Shown here in pieces: positions 22,870-34,400 of a stretch of DNA of 64,000 bases (the first letter of the stretch is position 1; every line of letters begins with the position of its first letter). Where the stretch lies: contig JAJHZJ010000028.1 of assembly GCA_023548195.1 (NCBI GenBank), forward strand, positions 3,359,001-3,423,000, in the 5' to 3' direction. Below the pieces are notes generated by a model. The model made no database searches and had not been told where the DNA came from. It was given only the letters and a program-made list of their open reading frames with translations. A program made the position numbers and the translations under genes. The stretch is from Bettongia penicillata ogilbyi. Taxonomy: Eukaryota; Chordata; Mammalia; Diprotodontia; Potoroidae.

Positions 22870-23900
22870 ATAATATTTCATTTTTTTGATGGTGGGTTTT
22901 TTAAATCTATATTTCCCACTGTTTCTTTCCTACTCCCCCTCTGTCATCAGAGAGTCAACCCTCTTAAAAAGGAAGAAAATGGGAGAAGGAAAGAAGCAAT
23001 TCAGCAACATTCTGACACATGCAATCAAAGCTCCACCCTCCCAATCCCTACAAAGAAATGGAAAGAGAGGGAGAAGAACTGTCTTCTTAGCTCTCCTTTA
23101 GGGTCCACCTGGGTCATTATAATTTCAAAGCTTTAGTTTTGATTTTTCTTTCCATTTACACTATTGTATTCATTGGATATATTAAGAGTATACTGGTAAA
23201 TATTTAACAACTGGCTGTCTGGGATGTGTATGTGTGTGTATACACACAAAGTACACATATTTATGCATATAAAGATATGTACACATATTATTAATATAAT
23301 ACATAAGTTATAATATTTGGTATATGATATATAGTTATGTTATTATATAATACATATTTACATATAAAGATATATACATACATACTTCTTTATAACACTT
23401 TAATGTTTAATCTGCAATATTAACATTTTTCCCATCACTTTCTTAAGTTTAAACAACCAACAAAACAAATTTCAAGTCCTGATTTGTAGAATTTGCAGAT
23501 TTCCAAAGTGAAAATTTCCTAATTGGCTCTCCCTCAACCTATTTGAGCTGGTTTCAGCACATCATTGGATTGTATTTTCCTAGTTCTGCTTATGTCATTT
23601 CAAATCAAGTCATGAATTACAGTTTTCTATATTCATTATTTCCTATAATGTTGTAATATTCAGTTACCACATATACCACATATATACCACATTCATATAC
23701 CACAATTTATTTAGCCATCCCCTCTCTTCCCTGATTAACAGGTATTTAATTTGTTTCCAATTCTTGATTATTACAAAAATACTTCTTTAATTATTTTCAG
23801 ATAGATGGAATCTTTCCTTTGGCATAGCAGCTTAGAATTTATAAGTTATTTTTTTAAAAAGAGCTGTCAAACTTAAAAGTGGTTGTATACATTGATGGCA
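22870..23900 (-). mobile_element. Old L1 3' end and ORF2 remnant, antisense
   Basis: Minus-strand 3' UTR strings at 22920-23150 (with ggtccacctgggtcattata on the + strand) and ORF2 remnants at 23640-23800 (accacaatttatttagccat and ccaattcttgattattacaa) sit in L1 order. An AT-rich microsatellite interrupts it at about 23220-23400. Confidence 0.55.
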
Positions 23901-24750
23901 GTTTAATTTTCTTTAAGGTTTCTGCCTAAGATATCCAAATGTTTGAGTTGTCTTTGTTCATTTACAATGACAGAGGTTTTGTCAAACTAGAAGTGCCAGT
24001 TTGAAAGACAGTGATGAAAATAAAAGAAAGAAAGTGATGCTCTTGGAACACCTCAAACTGACAGGAGATGAAGGTGAAATTGTATTGTAGTAGGACTTGA
24101 AGAAATTCTTGGGGCTCAAAGTATATGCAAAATTCTCTATAATAACCTGTCCACAGTCCTTGATGGAAGGACCAAAATGCTCAAAGGCAAAGTTTTATTG
24201 GACATTAGAGGTTGAAGTTATCTGAGTATTTGTGCTAATCTGCAGCCTCAATGTAAAGGTATTAGAATGCCAGAAACCCTGCTTCATCTGAATTCTCTAA
24301 CTTTCTGGGGGGAGGGATTTGATTTTTAGTACTTGTAAGGTCTAAGTAATTTTTCTTCATATTTTTGTTGGATATATCCTGGTCACACCCATTACTAGGC
24401 TTTGCTTTGCTGTTTTTTTTTAATCTATCACTTGCAATACTTTTGAATTTTACTTCAATATTATTGGGCTCATATGTTTGAATAATTTAATTTTGTATAG
24501 AACTTTTTAGCATATTATTTGTCTCCTTAAATGCTTTGTTAGGTATTATTAGAGTAATGCCTTTTCTATATGAGTTGGCAGGAGCATGGCAAATTTTAAC
24601 TTTTTACTTTGAATAGGCTCAAATATTTATTAAATGTATTTTCAGTAAGTAAATTGGATTATTTTTAAACTTTCAAATTCATTTTGTGAATATTTCATTT
24701 AATTGGAGAGTTTAGCCCGTTTAAAGTTATCATTAAATGTTTAAAAGTTT
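23900..24750. other. Unannotated sequence
   Basis: AT-rich, no recognisable gene or repeat. A few strings at 24430-24740 could be very old L1, but I cannot support it. Confidence 0.4.
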
Positions 24751-24754
24751 GTTT

Positions 24755-24990
24755 TCAGTACTACCACTGCAGCCTAGTGCAAGAGAAAGAGAATTGGAGT
24801 TGGGAGTCAGAGGACCTGGGTTCAGATTCTAGTTCTGCTGCTTACCAGAGAAGTGGCTTTGGGCAAGTCTATTAACTTCTTTGGACCTCAGTCAAAGGGT
24901 TGGACTGGACCAGGATTCACAGACCAGTGAAAAGTTCTGAGAAAGATTTCATAGACTTCACATAACTGCCAAAGGGCTCCATGAAAGTAA
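24755..24990 (+). repeat. MIR SINE plus a small-DNA-element fragment
   Basis: Sense MIR head and core (ggagtcagaggacctgggtt, ggctttgggcaagtctatta) followed from about 24905 by strings shared with the hAT-like element at 58.2 kb (ttcacataactgccaaaggg). Confidence 0.6.
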
Positions 24991-25019
24991 TGTTAAAAGC
25001 CTCAGGACTAATCAAATCA

Positions 25020-25430
25020 ACATGTGTCAGTGCCTACTGTGTGCCAAGCATGCTGGGGATACAAAGAAAGGCAAAAATCAGTCCCTGTCATCCTGTAGCT
25101 CACAATCTGACAGGGGAGACAACATGTAAAGAACTATGGGCAAACAAGATATACTCAGGATAAATTAGAGATCATCTCAGAGCAAAGGTACTAACATTAA
25201 AGAGAAATGGAAAAGACTTCTTGTTGAAGATAATTTCCTCATAAGGAAGCCATGCAGTTGTGACAAGGAGACACAGGCAGTTGGGCAGCCAGTGAAACAG
25301 CATAGAGTTCAGAGAGAGTATCTTGTGAAAGTAGTAGAAAGGAGGCCACTGCATGGTAGACTATAGAGGGGAATAAGATGCAAAAAGAAGGGAAAGGCAG
25401 GAAGAGGACAGGTTGTGAAGGAAACCAGAT
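25020..25430 (-). repeat. LINE-2 3' region, antisense
   Basis: Tail (gtgcctactgtgtgccaagc, ctggggatacaaagaaaggc) and body (gacaggggagacaacatgta) in antisense L2 order. A second, shorter antisense L2 tail lies at about 25505-25640. Confidence 0.78.
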
Positions 25431-25659
25431 GACCTCATAAGTTTTTTTTTAGTTTTCAATTCACTAGTTTTTAATTCTCTAATCTCTTGTTAACACAAAT
25501 TTTGTCATTCAATAAGCATTGGGAAAGTACCTACTTCATGTCAGGTACTGTGTTAGGGGCTAGTGATACAGAGGAAAAAGAAATGGAATAGACCTTTCCT
25601 CTATGGAAGCTTATATTCTATTGACTAAAGAGGTGAGGCCTAATTCCATTCAAACTGGG

Positions 25660-26430
25660 GCGACAAAGGTCTTGTCCTCCACTGATCCACTCTTACTTAT
25701 GATGCTGTAAAACCTGTTCTCTAACTTTTGCTGGAATTTGGAGGTATATTCATACTTTTTCATGAAGATATGCCTTCACACCTTGTCTTCTTAGCTCTAT
25801 TAGAATTCTGACAATCATTGAGGGAATTCCTCCTTTTTGAGAGAGAGACAGGTAAGTTTTGAATCACAGAAGCTGTATCTTATTAGCAACATAAAGTTGT
25901 CACCTCAACCAAGTCACACGACCCATTGCCATTTCTTTTTCAAAAGCTTATTGTTCAGGCTGATGGTGAGAACTCTGCCCTATCAATCATACCCCTTTTT
26001 AAAATAGATTGAAGGTAGTGACATTTCAGTTGATAATCAATTATAAAACTGTCAAGGATAGTTAAACTACTTGACAGAGGGAGGGAACAACTAAAAGGCA
26101 ACCTTCTGGGAAAAGGCAACATGCTAGTGTCTAAAAGGCTTACTGATTTTTGATTCAATGAGCATTTCTGAATGGTACTATGTTACTCCCAAACAACTGG
26201 CATCAAGGAGTCTTGGAGATTGCTTGGTCTATTTAGAATTCCCTTTAATCACAAGACTATGAATATTTGCCTTTTCCTAGCATATTTCCAATATTGGACT
26301 TTAAACCAATTTAATCACCAGCTTGTTTCAACCAAAGTAATGGTTTGACAGGAACATAGGAATTCAACTCTCCCTCTCCTCTGCTCCCTCCTACAACCTT
26401 CTACCCCCACCAACCCTGTTCAGAAAATCC
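25660..26430. other. Unannotated sequence upstream of GABRR1
   Basis: Repeat-poor. I see no gene. Given its position within 1 kb of the GABRR1 start it is a reasonable place for regulatory DNA, but I can name no site with support. Confidence 0.35.
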
Positions 26431-26654
26431 CTGACATCTGACGTAGGGGGATTTATAGGTTTAGTGGAAATTGCTTTCTCCCGCTCTCCAGATTACATAC
26501 TCTGGGAGGATTTTTTTTTTGCATGAGTAAACACCCTTCTAATAATGGACAGACCAATAACGTCTTGAGAGAAAAAGAATATACTTTTTCTTTTGCCTGT
26601 TTTTCCCAAGAAAAGCTCTGGTGGGCTCTGGAACCCCCGAATATTATTCCCAAA
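26430..26654 (+). promoter_or_regulatory. GABRR1: Candidate GABRR1 5' UTR and proximal promoter
   Basis: This is the repeat-poor stretch directly upstream of the exon 1 ATG. It holds a CRE-like TGACGTA (26439-26445), an AT-rich GGATTTATAGG (26449-26459) that could be a weak TATA element, and a T-run at 26512-26520. It is not a CpG island. The transcription start cannot be placed from sequence, and an additional upstream non-coding exon is possible. Confidence 0.3.
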
Positions 26655-26758
26655 ATGAAATCTGGCCTCTTCTTTTTGTGGTGGGGATGGGTGTTAGCCA
26701 CTGAAGGCAGAGTCCACTGGCAAGGAAGAGAAATACAGGAAATGGCTAACAAAGGCAG
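26655..26758 (+). CDS. GABRR1: GABRR1 coding exon 1 (signal peptide)
   Basis: ATG at 26655 opens 34 codons plus 2 nt, ending AAAGGCAG before the donor gtaagtac at 26759 (phase 2). It encodes a lysine followed by the hydrophobic [15 protein letters not shown] stretch expected of a cleaved secretory signal, then [14 protein letters not shown]. As I remember the human protein, its initiator lies six residues further upstream; here the aligned upstream codons (reading ALEPPNIIPK) hold no nearby ATG, so translation probably begins at the methionine matching the second human Met. Confidence 0.93.
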
Positions 26759-28326
26759 GTAAGTACACATTTTGAGTCTCAAAACTTAGAAAAATATACA
26801 CTTATTTCTTGGTACCCTGTACCATTCCAAGGTATTATGGTATCGAAAGCCTTTGCAGGAGGATAGGTGGCAGGATTCCCTTTCCCGCTCTCTTGTGCTT
26901 TGGTTTATGTCTTTATACGTTGGTTAAAGTTATGTTTGATTTTCAGTTCTCTTTGGTAATACTGTGGCAGTTCATTCTTAAGCGTCTTAGCCGCACACCT
27001 TGGATAAAGGGGACTGGCATGTTATGTTTTTTTCTTCTTTGAACCAAGTACATTTCTTTTGTTGTCTGTAAACCAGAATTGGAACACATCTGCTAATCTC
27101 GAGATGACTGGTTGAACCCCTTAGTAACAAGGAGAGGATTTCACATCCAGTTAGAATTACTGAACGTTAGAGCTGAAAGAACTTGGAGGTGGACCTCTAG
27201 TCCTCATAGGACCTGGGAGGAAAGTGACTTATTTGGAACAGGGACTGGAAGGTACTTAAATGTTTGTTGCATTGAAGCATCTGTCATTTAGGGAGCTGGT
27301 GGCAGTCAGGACTGGATTTATACCTTTTGTCCAGGATCTCTTTTGGGGGACTTTGGAAATGGAAGCAAAAGCATCTCTTGAAAGTTAGATGGAGAGCCAG
27401 GGGAATCAATGACATCAGCCCTAGTGCTTGCTAATGGGAAAAGAAAGATAATTGAATTGACTGCAGATGAGCTCTGTAGACGATTGCCAGAAAGAATACG
27501 TGCCAGTTTGTACGTCCCATCTTACCAGGCCCTGCAGGCTAGCTAGTCAGGCTGAAAAAGGGGCCCAGATTCCCTCCTTCCCTGTGACACAGCCTCTTCC
27601 ATCTCACCTTGGACACTTACTAGGATATATCTGCAAGAAAAATGATGTCACCTGATGTATCTGCAAGGAGAATGATGTCAACTCATTTTTGTTGGAATTA
27701 AAATGCTTTTACCTGAATTCTTTTCTCAGTCAATAAAATGTAACTGGAGGAGAGAGAACAAGGAACAGATTAGGGACACTGCAGCTGAAAAGAACCTTAG
27801 AAATAGGATATCATAACTGGATAGGATCTTAGGGAATCATTCTATCTATTCCTCCCCACTCCCAGTAATTTAAAACCTGGGGATACGGAGACCAGGAGAA
27901 ATGACAAGACTTGTCTAGGGTCATGCATCTAGTTTGTGGGACAGTTGGGTCCTACAGACACTGAGTTATGGATTTAGAGCTGCAAGGTAATGTGGAAGTC
28001 ATCTAAGGGATGTCAACCCCATGATTTTACTTGGGGTGTGGGGGAGGAAACCAAAATCTAGAGAGACTTAAATGACTTGTCCAAAGTTAAGTATACCTAA
28101 GAAGAAACTCAAGATTTGAACCCAGATCACTTTGCTGTCAGTTCTAGTGCTCTGTCCTCTACATTTGGTTCTATCAATCAACAAGTATTTTGGGGGATAT
28201 AAAGAAAATTAAAATAAAAAAAAGTCCCAGCCTCCAGCTCACATTTTAATATGGGAGACAGCATGCAACTCTGTGTGTCTGTGTCTGTGTATGTGTGTGT
28301 GTGTGTATGTGTGTGTGTGTGTGTGT

Positions 28327-28402
<76 letters not shown>

Positions 28403-31400
28403 GAGGAGGAGGAGAAGGAAGAGGAATTAGCAGTATTGGAAATCATCTAAGGGAAGTCAACTACATGCAGGGCGTGTGGGTGGTTGATGGGGTCATGGAG
28501 GAGAATGCAAAAAGAGAAAGTAAAATTTAAACTGAGTCTTGAAAGAAGCCAGGAGGCAAAGGGGAGGAAGAAGATGGGCATGGGAGATATCCAGTGAATG
28601 GGCAAGGAGTCGGGAGATGGAGGAACAGGGTCATTATTGCTACAGCGCAGAATAAAAGGAAGGGACTAAAGCAAAAGAAGACTGGAAAGGCACAGAAAGG
28701 GCTTTAAAGTCAAATGGGGGTGTTATATTTCATCCTGGAGGGAATGGGGAATTACTGGAGTTTATAGAGTAGGGGGAATAACATACTCAGACCTGAGCTT
28801 TAAGGAAGATCATTTTGTCCTCTGAGTGGGGAAGGACTTGACACAGAGAGACCATCCAAAAAGCTTATTGCAGTAGAACAGGCATGAGGTAATGAAAGCT
28901 TTTAGTAGGATGGTGACTGTGTGAGTGGAGCAAAGGGAACATATAAGAGAGATAATGGGAAGCTAGAGTTTTCAGGACTTGGCAATAGACTGGATTTGTA
29001 AAGTAAGGACAACAGGGGAGTTGAAGATGACATCTAGATCATAAATCTCAGTGACTGAGAAGTTATTGAGTGCTCTGGACAGTAATAGGGAAGTTAGGAA
29101 GAAAGAAGATAGTAAGGGAGGAAAAATAATAAGGTGCAATTTTGGATATGTTGAGCTTGAGGTGTGTATGGGACATCCAGTCAGAGTTGTCTAAAATGTG
29201 GCTGGTAGTTTGGAACTCAATGTGAACTGATCCAACTATTCTGGAGAGCAATTTGGAACTATGCCCAAAGAGCAGGAAGATTGTGCATACCCTTTGATCT
29301 AGCAATACCACTACTAGGTGTATATCCCAAAGAGATCTAAAAAAAGGAGGGGGAAAAGGACCTATCTGTACAAAAGTATTTATAGCAGCTCTTTTTGTAG
29401 TGGCAAAGAATTGGAAATTGAAGGGTTGACCATCAATTGGGGAATGACTGAACAAGTTGTGTAATGGAGTATTATTGTGTTATAAGAAATGATGAGCAGG
29501 CTAATTTCAGATAAACCCAGAAGAACTGATGCAAAGTGAAGTGAACAGAACCAGGAGAACATCGTACACAGTAACAGCAATATTGTACGCTGATCAACTG
29601 GGAGTGCCATTGATTCTCAGCACTGCAATGATCCAAGACAATTCCAAAAGACTCATGGTGGAAAGTACTATCCACAGCTAGAGAAAAAATTTATGGATTC
29701 TGAATGCATATGGAAGTATACTATTTTCACCTTTTTTTAATGTGTTCTTTTTTCCTTTTTGTCTTCTTTCATAACATGACTAACAGGAAAATACGTTTGC
29801 ATGGTTGTACATGTATAACCTATATCAAATTGCTTATCATCTCAGTGATGGGGGAGGTGAGGGACAGAGGGTGAAAATTTGGAACTCAAGTTTCTTTTTT
29901 AAATGAATGCTAAAAAATGTCTTTATATGTAACTGGGAAAAAAAATATATTTTTTAAAACAGAAACTGGAACTCAGGAGAGCGGTTAGGGGTGAATATAT
30001 AAATCTGGGGATCAGATCATCTGTATAGAAATGATTATTTGGAACTGATAAGGTTACCAAGTGAGTTAGTATAGAGAGATAAGAGAGCCAGAACAGTCTT
30101 TGGGGATATCTATCACTAGTGGGAGTGACCTGGATGAAGAATTAGCAAAAGAGATTGAGTAGGAGTGGTCAGACAGGTAGGAGGAGAAGCAGGAGAGAGT
30201 AGTGTTGTGAAAACCGAGAGAGGAAAGAGTATCCAGGAGAAATAGGTAATGGATAGTGCCAGCGACTGCAGTGAAATCAAGGATTAGGATTGAGAAAAGG
30301 CCATGAGATTTGGTAATTAAGAAATTATTGATGACTTTGGAGAGAATTTTCATTGAATAACTGACACCAATTTCTCAAGAAGTTAATAAAGAAGAGGAAG
30401 AGAAATTTAGTCATAGTTTTTTTCACCATTGTTAGATGGAGTCTGTATAGACATTGTTGAGATCGTAGGCTCCCAGAGCTATTTGGAAGAAACCTTACCA
30501 TCCTGGTCTAATGCCTTCATTTTAAAGATGGGGAAATTGAGACCCAGAGGGATTAAGAGATTTGCCCAAAGTCACACAATCAGTGGCAAAGTCAGGTTTC
30601 AAGCTCAGATCTTCTACTTTGCAATCCAGCACTCTTTCTACTGTACCAGATTTCTAGATCATCTAAAACATTTTTGTTCTTGTTGAATCATTTCAGTCAT
30701 GTCTGATTCTTTGTGTGACCTCATTTGGGGTTTTCTTGGCAAAGTTACAGATGAGGAACTGAGGCAAACAGGGCTAAGTGACTTGCCCAGGGTCACGCAG
30801 CTAGTAAGTACCTAGGCTGCATTTGAACTCAGGAAGAACATGCCCTTCCCTTAAGGTTAAAATGATCTCCATAAGCTCCCTTCATTTTTTCTCAACCTCC
30901 CTCACACAGATATGCACACTCCAGTATTAAAATGAGACTATGCTTTACACCTGCAAGTATCATAATCTAAAGAAATACAAGAGATGTGAGTCATACTTCC
31001 TATTTTCTATGGAAAAAAAACCCAACATTTCTTTTTCTAAAGCTTTAAATTCTTTAAGGCCTAGTCTATTTTTTTTTAAGTCCTAGTTCTTTAACACCTA
31101 TGGTCATAGGATGAGTAGGAGTATTTAGATAGGTAGGAAGAGAAGCAGAAGAAAACAGAGAGAGGAAAACGCATCCAGGAGAAGCAGGTGTCAAACAGTG
31201 TCAGGGGCAACGGAGAAGTCAAGAATAAGGATTGAGAAAAAGCCATGAGATTTGGTCACAGGCAATTAGTGGCAATGTTGGGAATGGATGCTGCTCTACG
31301 GTCATCTGTTACAACTCACTAGGAAAGCAGAAAGTAACTGGTACATATCATGTGATTACTCCTCAGCCTCACAAAGACTGCCAAAATATTCATTTAATGT

Positions 31401-34400
31401 ATTTCAGGGTAAGACTAACTTCCATAAATCCCAGGCCAACTGGTGGAATATAAATTAGTTCTATTTTATATCTCAAGGAATAAAAACCTAGTAGCATATG
31501 CCTTAAAGCTAACTCTACAGGGTTTAACGTACAAATCCCTGGTGATATACACAAAAAGGATGCAAAAATGCACAAGTCATTCAGCTCCTAACATCCACCC
31601 AATTCCTTACTCTTTATTGTGACCTGAGTATTTACGGTTAGTTCTTTTAATAACGAATTATTTTACTGGGTTGCTATGGCCAAAGAATTCATCACTTAGT
31701 GGTTCCATACTTAGCAAAACTGGTCCTCAGAAAGCGAAGAGTGCTACTCCAGTATTGTAAAACCTAACACAGCTTGTCCTTCACTTTACTAAGGACAACT
31801 TTTATATAATACAAAAAAAGGAAAAAAAATCACAATTGAGTAGAAAAGGGCAAGATGTGTTATTTGACTCCATTAACAATGCCTGAGAAGTTAGCTTAGA
31901 ATCATAAAACATTAGCATTAGAAGGAACCTTAGACATTGTCTATGCCAGTCCTTCATTTTACAAATAGGAAAACTGAAACCCAGAGAAATCAAGTAGGTT
32001 GTTCAAAATCACATAGAGAGTTAGTGACAATGTCAAAACTGAAGCTCAGGTTTCCCATTGTTGTTGAGTTATTTCGGTTGTGTCCTACTCTGGGTGACCT
32101 CTTTTGGGGTTTTCTTGGCAAAGATACTGGAGTGGTCTGCCATTTCCTTTCCTAGCTCATTTTATAGAGGAGGAAACAGAGGCAAACAGGGGTTAAGTGA
32201 TTTGCCCAGGGTCTTAAAGCTAGGGTCAGAGGCCAAATCTGAACTCAGGGAGAGTTCTATTCACTGTGCCACCTAGCTGCCCCTTCCTGACAAAGTCAGT
32301 TTTTTCATCACTTATTATCTGTATGACTTTGGGAAAATTATTTCATACCTCTGGGTCTCAGTTTCCTCATCTGTAAAATGGGGACTAGAGTAGGTGATAC
32401 TTAAACCTAGTGATATCACTAGGTGAGATTTAAAGTCTAAGGGCAACTCTAACTAATTATGATTCCATGATTCCTCTAATTGGACCATGATTCTAGAACC
32501 AAGCTACCCCTGTCAGCTTGTTGGCAGATTATCCAAATTTCTTATGGATAAATTAATTTCATTTGTTTAAAATAGGATTGACCATGCTTTAGGAACCATC
32601 CTTCCTTAACTAGATGATCACTTGAAATCCTTCTTTTATCTTCAACAGTAATACCCTCAAAGAAGTTCATACTTTAACTGATTCATGATCTCATCAGTGT
32701 GGGTCTTCCCTTTACTGGTGCAGATCACATTTGTTGAAGTATTAAATGCAGAGACTTGCATAAACTACTCAAAAATGGCAGTGCATATTGCCTGAGACTG
32801 GATCTCCAATTCCTAGGTATCCCTTCTTCTGTGGTAAGGGAGGAAGAGAAAGAATGGGGGAAATTTCTCCCTCACTCTCTTGCTAGTCCAAAGGAGAGCT
32901 CACAAAGTCCCAAAACCCTCAAAAGAAGAGGAAAATGAATGAGAGTTGTGGTGAGAATATCCTAACCCCAAGCCTCCATGCTCATTAAGTTAATTTTCCC
33001 TTAAAAGGTACTGATCATCATACTGAACAAACTTAATGGGCTCAAAGGACTAAAGGCTCAGGTTGCTGATGTCATTTGCTGGTTCCCTGAATACAAAGAA
33101 GCTTCAAGGAGTTTCAGGATCTCTCAAATACTTGGCTGCTGAGCAATAATGGGAAGCTTAAATGAGGAAGCTTTGCTTAGTTGAATCAACTCAAGGAGTC
33201 TTCAGCACCTATTCTTGTTGAACATCTTTCTCCTGACACAGCCAAATAGATCTCCATTTTTTAATTATCGAATCATTTATAGGTATCTCGTTTTGTTTCA
33301 ATATTTGAAGCACCAACGTAATATTCGCAGCACCTATGACAGCCATGAATATCCTAGCACAATTCTGAATCAAAAAATACTACAGACTCTCTACATGGAA
33401 GACAGAACCAAAACAGTTATTCAGACATCAGAAAGCCAAATCCATCATAGTAACAAAAATCCACACACACATTAACAATGCAGAGAACAACACTATCCCC
33501 AAGGCTTCCCACAAACCAGTTCCTTAAACAAATCACAAACAGACTGCCTTAAACAAAATGCTCTTCTCACACTCACAGCCAGCTGTGGGCTATCTGCATC
33601 CTTTGGTTCTGTTTTCTCACTAATGTCTTCTCACCTCTGTTCTAGCTCCGCATTTTCCTGTTCCACCATTCCACTGTTCAGTGAATTCCTCTCACCATAG
33701 GCTCCATGTGATCCAGACTTCCATGTGACCTACGCAGGTCACTTAAGCCTACTAATGAATGAGAAAGAAATTCCCATTTAAATTACCATTACAATATTGA
33801 ACATAAACTAGCACGAGACTGTCCTGGGCCCAAGTTAGCTTAGAATAAGAACAGAAATTATTTCTCTTTTTAAGTTTACTGAATAGGTGAATTCTCCTGG
33901 CTCAATAATCAGTCTTCTTTGGGCCAGCCCCTCCTTTCACCAGAGCCAACAAATCGGCAAGGAACCCCTAATCTTGTGTACCATTTAATTAGAGGCCTGA
34001 ATGCATGTATAGCCCAATTAGACCTTGTCTTTACCATCAACTAAGAATCTCTCTGATCTTGCCTGCCCTTTGGAAAGAGGTCAGAGCATGTGTCTCCATA
34101 AGAATGTTCCACCATTACTATGAAACCAGAGCACATGTTTCATAGATTTGCCCCTCTTTCATTCCATAATCTTCATAAGTTGTTGGAACAGAAAAAAAAC
34201 TTACCACTTGGGGTCCCCCTTTCATCAGATGAGCTTAAAGTCACAACTCACACATAGAGCATTTTAAAAAAATGTTCTTTCTTATTATTATGAACTTGGC
34301 AAACAAATATTTCTTTATAGGAGTATAACTGGGCTTCTACCTAAGTCCTGGGGCATTTTGTGCACTGCTGATTTACAGGAGGAGATGTGACTCTGGACTG

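Noticed and set aside
1..26400. Possible 3' end of the neighbouring GABRR2 gene upstream of GABRR1
   Set aside because: In human the two rho genes are neighbours, so I looked for membrane-helix or loop exons on both strands; none were seen. The spacing may simply exceed the window.
28246..28530. Open frames on both strands through the GT/GA microsatellite
   Set aside because: They translate simple repeats only; no start context, domain or exon structure.
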